From Diadophis punctatus similis (lineage: Eukaryota; Chordata; Lepidosauria; Squamata; Dipsadidae), in the NCBI GenBank assembly GCA_023053685.1, contig JALIGW010000001.1, positions 72,015,240 to 72,079,239 on the forward strand: a stretch of 64,000 bases of DNA. Direction: 5' to 3'. This document shows, in pieces, positions 31,353-43,670 of this stretch (positions within the stretch are counted from its first letter, which is position 1; each line of letters begins with the position of its first letter). The notes beneath the pieces are model-generated. The model worked only from the letters and a program-made list of their open reading frames with translations. It did not search any database and was not told the DNA's origin. The position numbers and the translations under genes were made by a program.

Positions 31353-31360
31353 TCATAGAC

Positions 31361-32960
31361 CATCATAAGGAGGGTAGGGAAAACTATGAGTTTTTGGCCT
31401 CTGAAAACCATCCATTCATAACAGTTCTTTTCTGACTTCAGTTAAGTGCCATACACCCAGCCCCCAAAAGGGAGAAAATCAGTCATCTGATTACAATGCA
31501 ATTGCTTTCATGTTTCTTCTTTCTTCTATTTAGCATTTTCTTCTGCTTTCCATTTAATCTATATACCTATAAGGCAAATCTTGACCTGCAGCAAAACTTA
31601 GCTAGAATTTCCTTTGACAATTCCTGACAAAAACTTAACAACAGATTACATTGCCCTCTATAAATCAGTACCTTTCACTGTTGCTAAATGATTTTGTGTA
31701 TACACCTCAAGATTAGAGACAATATAATTCATGCTCATTTGTTTTTCATTGCTGTAAAGCATTTAGTGATAAAATCCAGTGTCTGGGACTCATCACATTT
31801 TCTCCCTACAGGTCTGAAATATAACTTTAGTTACAGTATAATAAAAGAATATATAAATAAGGAAATGTTGATCTTGATTGCATGAAGCAGAGTCCAGAGT
31901 GTTCTTAGAGATTGGAAGGAAGAGTTTAAAAAGATAAAAATAACATTCCTTCTTTTCAGGATACTTCCCCCCCCCCCCCGCCAGAGTCTTCTGAAAAAAT
32001 AATTTTCTTTTTTTCAAAATGTTTTATCATGTTTTACTTCTTTCCTTTTCTCATTTACCTATTTTCACAGAATATTTTTGTTTACCAATAAAGTATCTTT
32101 TTATACATATGTATGAAATATTTTAAAAGTAGTTCCCCATGACATACATTTTAACTGTTTTTCTTCTTGAAAATAGTAAAAGTTAACTTTTCTTTTTTTA
32201 AAAAAAAGCTTTCCAAAATCAAACATCTAGTCCTTAAACTAAATAAACTGCATTAAAATTTCAACAAATCAGATTGCCTCATTTGAATAGCAACATAGAT
32301 CAATATTATAATGCACCACAATAGAATTTCATGTAAGTTATTTTGCACGTAAACCAAAGCAAATCATCTACCTAGAATAACTAAATACAGTTTTAATTAA
32401 GTGAGAGCCCCTCATGTATCAAATATAACAAGCAAAGTCTAAGACATGGCAAGAAAGATTTTATAAAGAACAAGATGGGAAGGGAGCCAGGAAGAGAAAA
32501 ATATACCTTGTTATACAGATGCATTGTCATTTTCTATTTTTAATAAGGAGAAATTGTCTATGGTTAACCATACATTCATTATGAACAAAAGCTTGCAAGG
32601 TATTTTATGATGGAATAGATTGAATCATTCTTGTACAGATAATGTTATCCACAATGATTTAAAGGAGTACGAGATTTCAGGAATATTGCAAAGGGCAGGG
32701 GTAATCAGTTTAAAAGGAATCAAATACTTTACAGAACTGAAACATTTTTATCTTGGCCTTTATAAGCAACTTAAGGCAGTCAGCATACATAATATTTTTC
32801 CCTCCTATGTTTCCCACAACGCAGTGGGGTAGGGTGATCTGGGCAAAGAGAGAGTAACTAACCCAAACAGCTTGTATGACTAAAAATAAATATGAGCCAA
32901 CAGTGTGTAGCAAAAATAAATAAATATGAGCCAACAATGTGTGGCAGCAGCCAAAAAAGG
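31361..32960. other. FMN1 intron, no gene seen
   Basis: AT-rich intron with a poly-C run near 31966-31979. A duplicated segment aaataaatatgagccaaca(g/a)tgtgt(a/g)gca occurs at 32885 and 32919. Confidence 0.5.
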
Positions 32961-32964
32961 CAAT

Positions 32965-33195
32965 ACAGTCCTAGTCTGTATTAATAGAGGGATAGAATCA
33001 AGATCACGTGACGTTCTAATATTGTTTTACAAAGCCTTGGTAAGACCACACTTGGAATACTGTATCCAGTTCTGGTCACCACAATATAAAAAAAGAAGTT
33101 GAGACTCTGGAAAGAGTGCAGAGAACAGCAACAAGAATGATTAGGGGGTTGGAGGCTAAAATATATGAAGAACGGTTATAGGAATTGGATATTTT

Positions 33196-33255
<60 letters not shown>

Positions 33256-34830
33256 TCAAACATGTACAAGATAGCAGGTATAGATATAAACATAAACATA
33301 AGCAAAGTAAGTACAGATAAATGAGGACAATAGGACAGAAAGACAGGGACGGTACTCCAAGGTCCTTGGCAGAGTGAGGGTCGTCTACAAGGTTGTGTCC
33401 TCCAAGCTTGTATTTTGTGTTCTGATTCTTTTTGCCAATGTGTAAGACAGAGCATTTGTTGGTTGAGATTTGAAGTTGGCAATTGTTTGACCATTCTGAT
33501 ACATGGTCAAGGTCTTTTTGAAGGGTAGCAGCATTGTTGGTGGTGTTAAATAGTTTAACATCATCGGCGAAGAGAACACAGTTCCTTATAATATGATCAC
33601 AAAGGTAGTTTAGGTAAAGTATGAAGAGTGTTGGTCCTAGAACGCTGCCTTGAGGACACCACTGTTGACAGGTGCAGGATTTGATAGGGCACTCCCTATT
33701 TTAACCACTTGTTGTCTGTTTGACAGGAACGCAGTTAACCAATCATGTAGGGGTCCAGAGATGCCATAAGATTTTAGTTTCAGAAGTAGTTTGTCGTGTA
33801 CCACTGAATCAAAGGCTTTACAAAAGTCTATGTAAATTGCGTCTATTGCTTTACCCTGATTGAGTTGTGTAGTCCATATGTTTTTGCAGTGCAAGAGTTG
33901 CAGTTTACAGGATAATTTTTTCCTGAAACCAAATTGTTGGTTAGAGAGTCGGTTGTTAGTTTCTAAGTAGAGGGTAATAGATTGGTTTATGATTGATTCC
34001 ATGACTTTGCAGGTGATGCAATATAATGAGATTGGTCTGTAATTTTCAATGTTACTTGGATCTCCTTTTTTGAAGATAGGGATGACTCTGGCTAGTGACC
34101 ATAAGTTGGGTAAGGAGCTAGTCCTGAAGGATTTTTCAAAAATTATGCTTAGAGGTTCAGCTATGGCTGTGGAGAGCTTTTCTAAGAAGTATGCACATAG
34201 TCCATCAGGTCCAATAGCTAGAGATGGTTTTAGGTTGCATAATGCTTTTTCAACATTATCTTCTGTAAAATTGATTTGTGTTAGATCGTTGTAGTTATTT
34301 GTGGTACGACTAGGAAATATTGGGCATGAGCCATTGCTGTTTACAAAGACTGAGCCAAAGAATGTGTTAAAGAGGTTGGCTTTAACGGCTTCATCATTAT
34401 AGTCTTTACCATTTGGTCCTTTAAGGGGTGGGATGGATCTCGAGTCTTTGAGTTAGTTGTTTACAAAGTTATAGAAGGCACGATAGACTAGATATGTCTA
34501 GTCTAATGAAAAAAAGGATTAGGGGAGACATGATAGCAATATTCCAATATTTGAGGGACTCCTACAAAGATGAGGGGGGGTCAAACTATTTTCCAAAGCA
34601 TCAAAAGGTAAGACAAGAAAAAATGGATGGAAACTAAACAAGGAAAGAAGCAACCTAGAACTAAAGAGGAGAAATTTCTTAACAGTGAGAGCAACCAACC
34701 AATGGAACAGCTTGCCTTCAGAAGTTGTGGGTGTTCCATTACTGGAGGCTTTCAAAAAGAGACTGATTTATCTGAAATGGTATAGGGTCTCCTATTTGAG
34801 AAGGGAGTTGGACTAGAAGACCTTCCAACA
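32965..34830 (+). pseudogene. CR1/L3-type LINE 3' part, split by another LINE
   Basis: 32965-33185 reads as [23 protein letters not shown]-like and LERVQRTATRMIRGLEAK-like segments, and 34488-34830 continues as MKKRIRGDMIAIFQYL-like, RRNFLTVRATNQWNSLP-like and the 3' UTR gggagttggactagaagacc. The two halves abut exactly around the insert 33190-34487. Same family as 51715-52145 (minus). Confidence 0.8.
33190..34487 (-). pseudogene. CR1/L2-lineage LINE (family L), minus strand, nested
   Basis: Minus-strand reading has FRKKLSCKLQLLHCKNIW, AIYIDFCKAFDSVVHDK, WLTAFLSNRQQVVKIGS and, after a frame break, ADDVKLF-like and LSYTLAKRIRTQNT pieces. The 3' end is an (aaat)n tail seen as (ttta)n at 33196-33256. 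Part of the C-terminal region present in 44163-45468 is deleted. It lies inside a CR1/L3 copy. Confidence 0.82.
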
Positions 34831-34867
34831 TAGAGTTGGAAGAGACCTTAATTCTACATTCGATGTT

Positions 34868-34935
34868 CTAAAACTCACAGCCTCCTGATTTCCAGTCTTC
34901 CTGGAAATTGAGAGACTGTGAGTTTTAGAACATAG
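34868..34935. repeat. Short inverted repeat
   Basis: Arms gttctaaaactcacag and ctgtgagttttagaac around a centre with ccagtcttcctgg. No element family recognised; the right flank (accactgcacca) resembles a SINE head on the minus strand. Confidence 0.6.
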
Positions 34936-36067
34936 CACCATAACCACTGCACCAAACTGACTTTTACTTAATTATGTAATTATTACATAATTATAATTAT
35001 ATTACTAATTGTAAATTAATTATATTACGATTGTATAATTACAATTATATAATAATTATTAAATGCAGAATATTGTGCTCATGATAAACACCTGTACAGA
35101 TTTGTAAGATATAAAATGCAAAATGCTTCCCCAGTCTTCCTCCAAGAGTGTTGCTGAAGAATTATTGTTAAATCATTGTTAAAGGAGTTAAACAATATTG
35201 AATTTCTTTGTTTTCATATTATTTGAATTATGTTAAGCCTGAGTATAAATGCTTAATAGTCAGATTAATCTTTTCATATACTTATTAACAACCTATTAAT
35301 ATTTGTACAAATACTGCAAAATGATGCCTACTACAGGTATTAGTGAATTCTGTTAAAAGGCTATTTTTAGTACAGAACCGCTTCCGCAATTCCTTTGAAC
35401 AAACTTGAATGCAACTTTTCTCCTTTTTGAAAAAACACCTTGCACACTGCTTTTACATTCTTTTTAAACTCCATCTTGGAGCTCAAAAATCCTCTCAAAA
35501 ATGTTAACTTTAGTGAACAAGAAATATAGCATTGCTTTTTGTTTTACATTTTTGAAGATTGTTAAGATTACCAAAGAATGAGATGCAGAGCAATAGAACA
35601 CTTCTGTTTGAATACTTACAGGAGATAAGAGAAGGTCTGGTCTGGTACCATATGGTACCAGGTGGTTTGTATATCTTCAGTGGCACAGGTTTGCAGGCCA
35701 CTGCTTGTATTTCACACAACTGCTCATACATTATGATATAAAGCACAACAAAAACAACTCCTCTATAATATCATATTATTATAGCCCACAAGTACAGCAC
35801 AAAAGTAAAAATCACCACCAGGAAATAAAATGCAACTGATTTGCATACTATTGCTGGTAGTGAAAGATTTGCAGTTTGCCAATAGTTTCTCTGGCACAAT
35901 TAAGATGTTAATTTAAAGGCCTACATGATTTAGCAGGTAACTCCCATCTTCCATTATACATCCTGCTGTTGATCAATACTAGAGTCCCCTGGAGAAGGGC
36001 GGTATATAAATTTAATTAAACTAAACTAAAACTAAACTAGAGGCCTTTTAATAATGCTCCTGCTGCT
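34936..36067. other. FMN1 intron, AT-rich, no gene seen
   Basis: Very AT-rich at 34975-35070. A fragment ggagaagggcggtatataaatttaa near 35990-36015 looks like a LINE/SINE 3' end. Confidence 0.5.
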
Positions 36068-36075
36068 ATTTTAGC

Positions 36076-36796
36076 TAAAGTGACCAGATTTTTTTTTTTT
36101 TAAGCGGGACATGGGGGGGGCGGGGCCGCAATTTGAGTTTTGCCCTCTGCGCATGCGCAGAATGCTACTCATGCGCAGAGGGCAAAAGACGGCTAATGTC
36201 GGCATCCAGGTGGGGGGGGAGGCGGGAGGCCTTTCCTCGCCTCCCGCCTCCCCTTCGGAAGCCGGCAGTGGCTTGGGCTGGCTTGCGAAGGGGAGCTCTC
36301 CTCCTCCCTCCCCCCCTGCCCGCCCGGGGGTCCCGCGCCGCCCGCTGACCTCGCAAACGTCCTTGAAGGCTGCGAGAAGCGGAGCACGGCCCAGCCGGAC
36401 ATCGGCCTCACCTTCCCTCACGGCCCTGGCACCGCGGCCGCTGCTTTAACGCGACCCACTCGCCGGAGGACGGAGCGCCCGGAAGCTGGCTGTCGGGCCT
36501 GCGCTTCACATCCGGCGCGCGGTGATGACCTCGCGCGAGGGACTTTTTCCCGCCCTCGCCTTCAGCAGCATCTCAATTGAAGCTCGTAGGTGACCAGACG
36601 TCCCGTTCTGAGAGGGCCTGCTGCTGCTGCCCAACCTGGCCGTCCTCGAGTGCCTGCAGGCCCGATTTTTTGAAAAAATGCCCTAGTTGGGCATTGTTTT
36701 AAAAAATCGGGACTTTTTAAGAGGGCGGGCGGGACGCGGGACAAATGGCGAAAAAGCGGGTGTGTCCCGCCAAAATCGGGACGTCTGGTCACCTTA
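36076..36796. mobile_element. hAT-type composite element with CpG-rich cargo, TSD attttagc
   Basis: Starts taaagtgaccaga and ends tctggtcacctta, flanked by attttagc at 36068-36075 and 36797-36804. A complete smaller element with the same ends (aggtgaccagacgtcccg ... gggacgtctggtcacc) lies at 36588-36795. Between it and the left end sit about 500 bp of strongly CpG-rich, unique-looking DNA. The shared outer duplication implies that the whole 721 bp moved as one unit. Confidence 0.8.
36350..36402 (-). pseudogene. Possible captured first exon inside the hAT composite
   Basis: On the minus strand, ATG at 36402 opens MSGWAVLRFSQPSRTFA followed by AG|GTCAGC, a plausible splice donor (GT at 36349-36348). 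Upstream are CpG-dense sequence and a cttccggg ETS-type motif near 36480. The N-terminus is short, basic and hydrophobic like a mitochondrial or signal leader. I do not recognise the gene. It could equally be a chance frame in GC-rich DNA. Confidence 0.3.
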
Positions 36797-36804
36797 ATTT
36801 TAGC

Positions 36805-38450
36805 ACTTGGGAGAAGGCCATGTATAGCATTGTTTTTAAATGTTGGAATTTCTTTTGACCCTCACTGTCTCAGACTTTGCAGAGGTGCATCTCTTTCATC
36901 AGGGTTTTAACTGTTTATTTTAGTATTCATTTGAATTAACGTTTTGCTTTGCCTTTTTAAAAGAATCATGAACGCTATACTTTTGAATACTTGCTACAAT
37001 AGAAAGCTGAGGTTAAAAACTGACTAAATATACGTATAATGCTACATTTTAAAACAAACATCAGTGACCTTTATATGAGGCTTCATAGATATGAGTAACT
37101 CTACTCTCACTACCAGTTTTTTAGTAGCACAGTAATGAAATTACTTGTCTTGTCTCGGACTCTTTTTAGCATAGTAGAATAAAATAATAACATGCAGCCT
37201 CAACTTTTTTACTTTTACATAATAATATGTACTAGCCATTTCCATGACAGCAAACATATCTAATCAGCAAAGTCAAAGTTTCATCCCCCCCCCACTTTAA
37301 GCACAAAGTTCAGTAATGACTTCCAAGTGGAAAGAAAATTAACTGTATTCTTTTCTGGGAGTAAACTAGTTTCCGTTGTTTCCTTTCTTTTTATCACATG
37401 TCTTTATTGATTTACTGAGAATTTGTTTCTCCTTTTCTACACTTTGAATAATGTTGCTGACCTTGAAAGAAATACTATGATGGGTATGTATGTGCCCTAC
37501 TTTAGGATTTTTATGTTCATGCAACAATGCAACATTATACTTTCCTAATAATCTAGATATATTTTAGGTGATTATTAAAGCTTCCACTTAAAAGAGAAGC
37601 AAATGCGTATTCCCACTCCTGACTTCTTCTTCTATTTTAAATACTTAATAAAAGTGACATAATGATGATCTGAGATCTTGCAAATTTTAACAAAATTCAT
37701 ATTTTAGTTCATGTATCTTTCAATATGCCAATATCATCTGATATCTGGCTTAAATGTCATTTTTTTGCTATATCTTTCCTACCAAAACAATTTCTTATGT
37801 CATGTATTCAGGGACATAATGAAGTATTACACTAAACTTAATGAAGTATTGCATAAAGAAGACATCAGCAATTGGTTAATAACTGGCAAAAGTCCCAGCA
37901 CAAGTCCCAGAAAAAAGGACAACAATAGGAAATTACAGGCTTACAACATGCTTGCCTATATTTTTAAATTATTCACAGGCATAAGAACGGACAACATCCA
38001 AGATTTCTTGGAAGAAAATAACAACCCTCCAGTAGAAAGAAAGGAGACAGCAAGAAAAGCAGAGGTATAAAATATCAACTTCTGATTGATAAAATGGTTT
38101 GGGAGAATTGCAAAAAGTGCAAAATCAATTTTTATATGGTCCAGATTGATTTTAAAAGGCACTTGATTCATTACTACATTGTTGTAGTAATGTTTCAAAA
38201 CAATTGGTAACAATAAAATGTTAGAATGTTTATTAAAAATAATAACGAAGTATAAGACAGAATTGTTGGTTGGAAATGAAAAATCTAACAACAGCTTCTA
38301 ATGTTAACATTAGGCATCTTCCATGGTGACTCATTATCACCTTTAACTTTTGTCATTCCCATGATCCCATTTTCAGTGACTGGACTGTTTGGATCAAAAA
38401 AATATAGCTAATAACTATTCACTATGCATTACATTCCTGATTTGATATTG
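36805..38450. other. FMN1 intron with one L1 fragment
   Basis: 37190-37345 (acttttacataataatatg...caaagtcaaagtttcatc...ttccaagtgg) matches the minus-strand L1 end at 30195-30330. The rest is AT-rich intron. An open stretch at 37711-38070 has no recognisable domain. Confidence 0.5.
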
Positions 38451-38463
38451 ACAGATTATATTA

Positions 38464-38717
38464 AGAGCCGAGGTGGCGCAGCGGTTAGAGGCAGGTACTG
38501 CAGGCCACTTTAGCTGACACTGATCCGCAGGTCAGCTGTTCAAATCTCACCGGCTCAAGGTTGACTCAGCCTTCCATCCTTCCGAGGTAGGTAAAATGAG
38601 GACCCAGATTGTTGGGGGCAATATAAATATACATTGCTTACTGGTGTAAACCGCTTAGAGAGTGCTTGCACTGTGAGGCGGTATATAAATCTCACAAAAT
38701 AAATAAATAAATAAATA
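38464..38717 (+). mobile_element. tRNA-derived SINE, subtype 2, with candidate TSD acagattatat
   Basis: agagccgaggtggcgcagcgg head, ggtcagctgttcaaatctc B-box region and (aaat)n tail. acagattatat occurs at 38451-38461 and 38726-38736, fitting LINE-mediated retroposition. Its body is closest to 10761-11011. Confidence 0.88.
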
Positions 38718-38771
38718 TGCGGGACACAGATTATATGCCCTGCAGAGATTTACTTCAAGTCAAACAAACTA

Positions 38772-39177
38772 CAGGACGTCCTTAACTTACAACAGAGCAT
38801 TTAGTGACTGTTTGACGTTACAACAACACTGTTGTAAAAAACTGACTTATGACCATTTTTCACACTTTACGACCATTGCAGCATCCCCATGGTCATGTGA
38901 TCAAAAATTTAGATGCTTAGTAACTGACTTATATTTGTGGTGATTGCAGGTTCCCGAGGTCATGTGATTGCCTTTTGTGAAATTCTGACAAGCAAAGTCA
39001 ATGGGGAAGCCAGATACACTTAACAACCATGTTGCTAATTTAATAATTGCAGTGATTCACTTAACAGCCATCGCAGGAAAGGTTGTAAATAGTTGTAAAA
39101 TGGGACAAAAACTTAACAAATGTCTCACCTAACAGAATTTTTGGACTCAATTATAGTAATAAGTCAAGTACTACCTG
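38772..39177. mobile_element. MITE with TA target duplication (Tc1/mariner-like)
   Basis: The ends caggacgtccttaacttac and gtaataagtcaagtactacctg are inverted, with TA at 38770-38771 and 39178-39179. The interior carries repeated ttaacaaccat / gtcatgtgat motifs. No transposase. Confidence 0.78.
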
Positions 39178-39189
39178 TATCAAAGCAAA

Positions 39190-40060
39190 AAAAAAGCATG
39201 CATTGGTTGATTACGTAAAAACATTCAAGAACAAGCACTGATGCAAGTTAAAAATTGGAACTTGGATGTGCTGAAAACAAACATAAATATTGAAATAGTG
39301 TAATAAAAACAAGAATAAAATGCTAGCAAGGAAAAGCATTACATGGTCAATTTCTACAAAAGTTTGGGTGGAAAATGGGTAAAGTAAAACCTGGCGATGG
39401 CTTACAACTGGAATATCAGAAAAAAGAAACTGAAGGCTTGATTTTTTTTGGCTGTTCAAGAGCAAGCTATTCAAACTAATTCAATCAAGGCAAGAATTGA
39501 AAAATCATCAAATGATTCAAAATGCAGACTGTGCAAAGAGGCAAAAAGAACAGTAAACCACATATTCAGCTTATGCAAGCAGATCGCACAAACTTATAAA
39601 CAATAGCATAACACAGTCGCCAAAATGATTCACTGGGACATTTGTAAAGTTGTGTGCCAGTAAGAAAAAAAATTGGTGGGAACACAGAACTGGCTCATAA
39701 CAACCAGATTTAATTTGGTTGAAAAGAAGGAAGTGCAGATAATTGATGTGACAATACTCGGAAGATAGTAGAAGACAAAAGAATTGGAGAATATCACATG
39801 GTATCATGATATGTAAATTGAAAGATTATGGCATAAATAACCAGTGGTTATCAGCCCAGTAGGCACCATATGAAAAAATCTTGTATGGCACTTAGAAAAT
39901 CTACACATAGACAAAATTTTCATTTGAGAGTTACAAAAATCCTTGCTGCTTAGATCTGCATATAAACTCACTGATGTATTATGACATCCTAGGCTCTTGA
40001 GAAGAAATTGATGCGTATGAAGGCCCACATCAATAACTGGCAGCTGTAGCTCCACTTTTT
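39190..40060 (+). pseudogene. LINE C-terminal remnant with CCHC motif (R4/Dong-like?)
   Basis: Across frames the plus strand reads EKKETEGLI, AVQEQAIQTNSIKARIEK, then SKCRLCKEAKRTVNHIFSLC (a C-x2-C-xn-H-x4-C knuckle) and MIHWDICK, later KKEVQIIDVTILG and a worn KNLVWHLENL ending. This order is typical of the end of LINE proteins with a C-terminal CCHC and endonuclease-like region. Several stops: dead. The clade name is an inference from memory of the motif order. Confidence 0.55.
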
Positions 40061-41620
40061 AATGTATGTAATAAAAAATTCGGTCCTTTGCGGTAGGCCA
40101 GGCCAAGAAACAGTCACCACAAAGATTCCAGGAAAGGTGCTTTATTATTATTAACACAATCTCGAAAGGTTGTCACCTCCTTTTCAAGGACAAAATCAAG
40201 ATGAGAATATTCTTTCCCCATCCTTTCCCATCCCATGTTGAGAAAAGCATACAGAACATGGCTTCTTTACCAACAGTGTTCATAGGTACCATTTTCTTTT
40301 GTGAAATAAAGAAATGTGATCTCTCTCATTATGTTTCATGTGACCCAGAGGGAGGGGCCTTAAAATAGAGCAGTTGCCAACAATCCAAAAGGATGCTCCA
40401 TTGTCTTTCCCTTAGAAACGAACTGGGGAAATATGGAGGGATTTTTCCCCCACAGGGCTTCAGCCTCAACACATTGATTTATGAAGTCAAACTTTTTTTT
40501 TCCTGTCTTCTTTTCATACATACAAACATACCCAAATCTGTTCTGTTCAATTTGGAGTGCTGATTTTACTGACAGTCACATAGAGTTCCAACCTCTACAT
40601 AATGTATTTTCAACATTGTGTTGGGTTGAAAAGAACCATGACCTTAAACAACTAAAACTAATGGGCAAAATAATAATGTTAGTATTAGCATTTAGTTTTT
40701 CCTAGTGTTTCTAGTGGAAATGTATGGATTTGAAGGAGAGAGATTTTGATTCCATGTGCAATTTTATGCATGGGCCTTATGCATATTTCTTAAGTATTCA
40801 CTTCTCTCAAAGGACAGTATATATAAGTGGAAAAGGAAAGAGTTCTATAAAGTATTGTGTCATGACCATTAAGTTCTAGTCCATAGCAATAATGTTATAC
40901 TGATACAGGTTTTAAAGAAAATGCTATAAAATAAAAGGTATTTTTAGTATAAACATTTCCAATGCAGGCATCTTGAGTAAACAAGCTTATATAAATTCAA
41001 AGACATAAGTTACTGATTAAATCAGCCAAAACTTCATACACCTATACAGTTTGTTTATAAAATTTGTGGAAGTTAAATTCGTAGAGAACAAATACATTTT
41101 GTTTAAGTCAGCGTGTCGCCTTCTTGTCTGGGGGAAAAAAAAAGACCCCTGTGCACTAATTCTTTCAGAATAAAATGTTTAAATGCAAACATGATTAGTA
41201 TTGTAGACTGTTTAATCTAGGGAGATTATGTTGCATTTCTATTTTTTTTAGAGTTTTATTGATATGGGCCATACGATTTCTTCAGTGCTTATCTTAATTA
41301 TTTGGGCATATTTATTTAAATTTGTAAAGTAATAAAGACAGACTGAATAAAATATGAGGATCTTAGATGGATGGGCACACATATTTTTAAAGGAAAGAAT
41401 CCAGAAAAAAACAAATCTATCAAATCTGTCCCTTAATAGATTACAGCAGTCCACACTGATAATATATGGTAGTTCTGTATGAGTAAAAACAGAACTGCAG
41501 TGTGTTTCATAAAAAGTAGAAAGGATGCTTTGGAGTTCATTGAAATGTGAATGTAGCACCTGTGTGAACTTCTTTAAACCAAACATATCTTTCTTGTCCT
41601 GGTGAGCCAGTAGAGTGTTT
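40061..41620. other. FMN1 intron, no gene seen
   Basis: 40070-40480 has ggtcctttgcggtaggcc, tgctttattattatt and a GGGAGGGGCC stretch and could be an old inverted LTR, but no ends are visible. The rest is AT-rich intron. Confidence 0.45.
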
Positions 41621-41628
41621 CATTAAGT

Positions 41629-41772
41629 CTGTGGTTCCAAACTGTGGACCGTGGTGCCCAAGAGCTCTGTAGAATCATAAGCTACTACCTCGAGATAGTT
41701 CACAGTTTTGGTCTAGGGAAGCTGTTCAAAAATTGCAGGATACTCTGAACTAAGAAAGTTTGGGAAGCTCTG
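41629..41772. mobile_element. hAT-type MITE, TSD cattaag(t/c)
   Basis: Ends ctgtggttccaaactgtgg and agtttgggaagctctg. The flanks cattaagt (41621-41628) and cattaagc (41773-41780) differ at the last base. Confidence 0.75.
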
Positions 41773-41780
41773 CATTAAGC

Positions 41781-43434
41781 AATGTGAAATGTGTTTCCCA
41801 TAACATGAAAAAATATGGTTAATGCAACCAAAAATGATTACACTTTTAATAAAAGGCTGAACATCTCAGAGAATGTTCAAAAGATGTTAAAATTACCTTG
41901 CAGTTCTAAATATAACTTGGGAGTTGAAACAGTAACTCACATGGCTTGTTCTCTTCAATTACATTTGGAGGTGAAATCAAAAGTGAGTGGACTGACGTAT
42001 GTTTTCCTTAGCTATATTTCTAGTATTTGAAATGTATTAAGACAAGCAAGGATTGTAGATTTTTCGGGTATGAATATTGGTCAAAACAATTACTATAATA
42101 TAACAGTACATAGAAGGAGAAATCTATATTTGAATTGCAGCAATAGAATAAATCAGTGTTTGGGGAGTTGTTTTGTTGATAACATAATTTCCGGGTCTTT
42201 TAACATTTGTGCTTTTGTCCAAATTGCTAAAGCTTTGTGGTTGTGCTGATCCTTCAGTATTGTTATTATATCTGTGTTTTCTTTTGTTGATTAGTTTAGT
42301 CTGTGTTTTCAAATTGTTGAGAGTGCCTGTGCTTTCAAATTGTTAGATTTACTATAGAGAAGTTAAAATTAGTAACAAATTATGTAGGAAACTGCCTTAT
42401 GAAATATGAGACTGAGTCAGCTTAATACTGACTAGTTAGCTGCTCTATATGAAGATTCTTATTTTCCTGATAAGCTCCAGTCACCAGCTGGGACCTTGTG
42501 TATACTTTGTGCAAAGTATAAGCATCTCATTCTAATGTTCAAAAAACATTATAATTTATAACAGAATGGACAATATCGTTTTGCAGTCAACTTTTAATTC
42601 TTAAAAATTTCATTAGTGTATAAACAATGATGGAGCAAAAATGCAGTTTAACAAAAAAAAGTTAATAACTCAAACATACTCCTTGAATAAATCGTTGTCA
42701 AAGGTTTGAAAATTTTTTAAATATTAAAAGAAGTTGTATGCATGTTCTTGATGCTCTTACAAAACAAATGACAACTCTGTCAGGAACTATATTTTGGAGC
42801 ATCTTAAACCATTAAATCAAATTTCTCAGACAGAATCTTGAGAAATCTATTAAAATCCTGATAATTGTATGGAATCAAAACAAATTTAATTGCCTACAAA
42901 ATGCTGCTAGCATATTCTGCTCTACATTATAGTCATTACAAATTAAAGTGTGAACGTATTTTATACAACCTTTTTTATGACATTCACATTATTCATAGCC
43001 TCTCACAACTCAAAATGAAACTCTATCCCCAGTATTTTTCAATACAACCAATGTACTAAATTATTGTCATCATTGCTTTTCAAGAATAAGTGAGAATAGC
43101 CTTAGGATATAGTTTTAATTACTGCTGGGCTCGTCTATTTCAAAAATTCAAACGTTTGGTTTTTTTTTTCCTGTTTGCAGGATGTAATTTTTTTTAAAAA
43201 AGAAAAAGAAACAGCCGGATTTGGGGAGGGAGAGAATAATTTATGTGCAAATGGGATTTATGTGCAAATGGGATTGTCTTTTCCTCGTCCTCAAATGAAA
43301 GCTCACATAGGCAGGGTGAATCATATAATTTTCATGGCAATCATACAGTAGTGAATTGTCCTTATTATCTTACGAGCTCCTCTTCTATTTGCAGAAATCT
43401 ACGGAATGCTTCTTTCTGAATGCTGGCTTGGATA
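41781..43434. other. FMN1 intron with one old repeat
   Basis: 42387-42522 (ggaaactgccttatgaaata ... gctgggaccttgtgtatac) looks like a worn amniote SINE/MITE whose consensus ends in ctgggaccttctgcatgc. Otherwise no features. Confidence 0.45.
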
Positions 43435-43442
43435 TCTATACA

Positions 43443-43670
43443 GAGAGCTGGTTTTTCAGCCAGTTTGGACAGGTTTGGGTGAACCGGTAGGGGCCCGCCC
43501 ACCCATCCCAGCACTATGCCATCCTATTTAGGGATGTTTTGAAGCCACACACATGCGTGCAAGCTGTGTGTGCGAGCAAAGCGCATGTGTGGAAGGCTGC
43601 ACGCATGTAGCCTACTCACATTTTTGGTGCTGGGCAAACCGGTAGAAAAATTATGTGAATCCCATCTCTG
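43443..43670. mobile_element. hAT-type MITE with flanking tctataca
   Basis: The 228-bp element contains gggtgaaccggtagggg and gggcaaaccggtagaaaaa and ends gtgaatcccatctctg. The direct 8-mer tctataca is at 43435-43442 and 43671-43678. Confidence 0.75.

Noticed and set aside
31966..31980. Poly-C run as a structured element
   Set aside because: A single homopolymer of about 14 C with no G-quadruplex partner runs; possibly a sequencing artefact.
33196..33256. CRISPR-like or satellite array
   Set aside because: It is a simple (ttta)n tract, the 3' tail of the nested LINE; there are no spacers.
38772..39177. Classing this repeat as hAT
   Set aside because: The flanks show only TA, not an 8-bp duplication, so a Tc1/mariner-type origin fits better.
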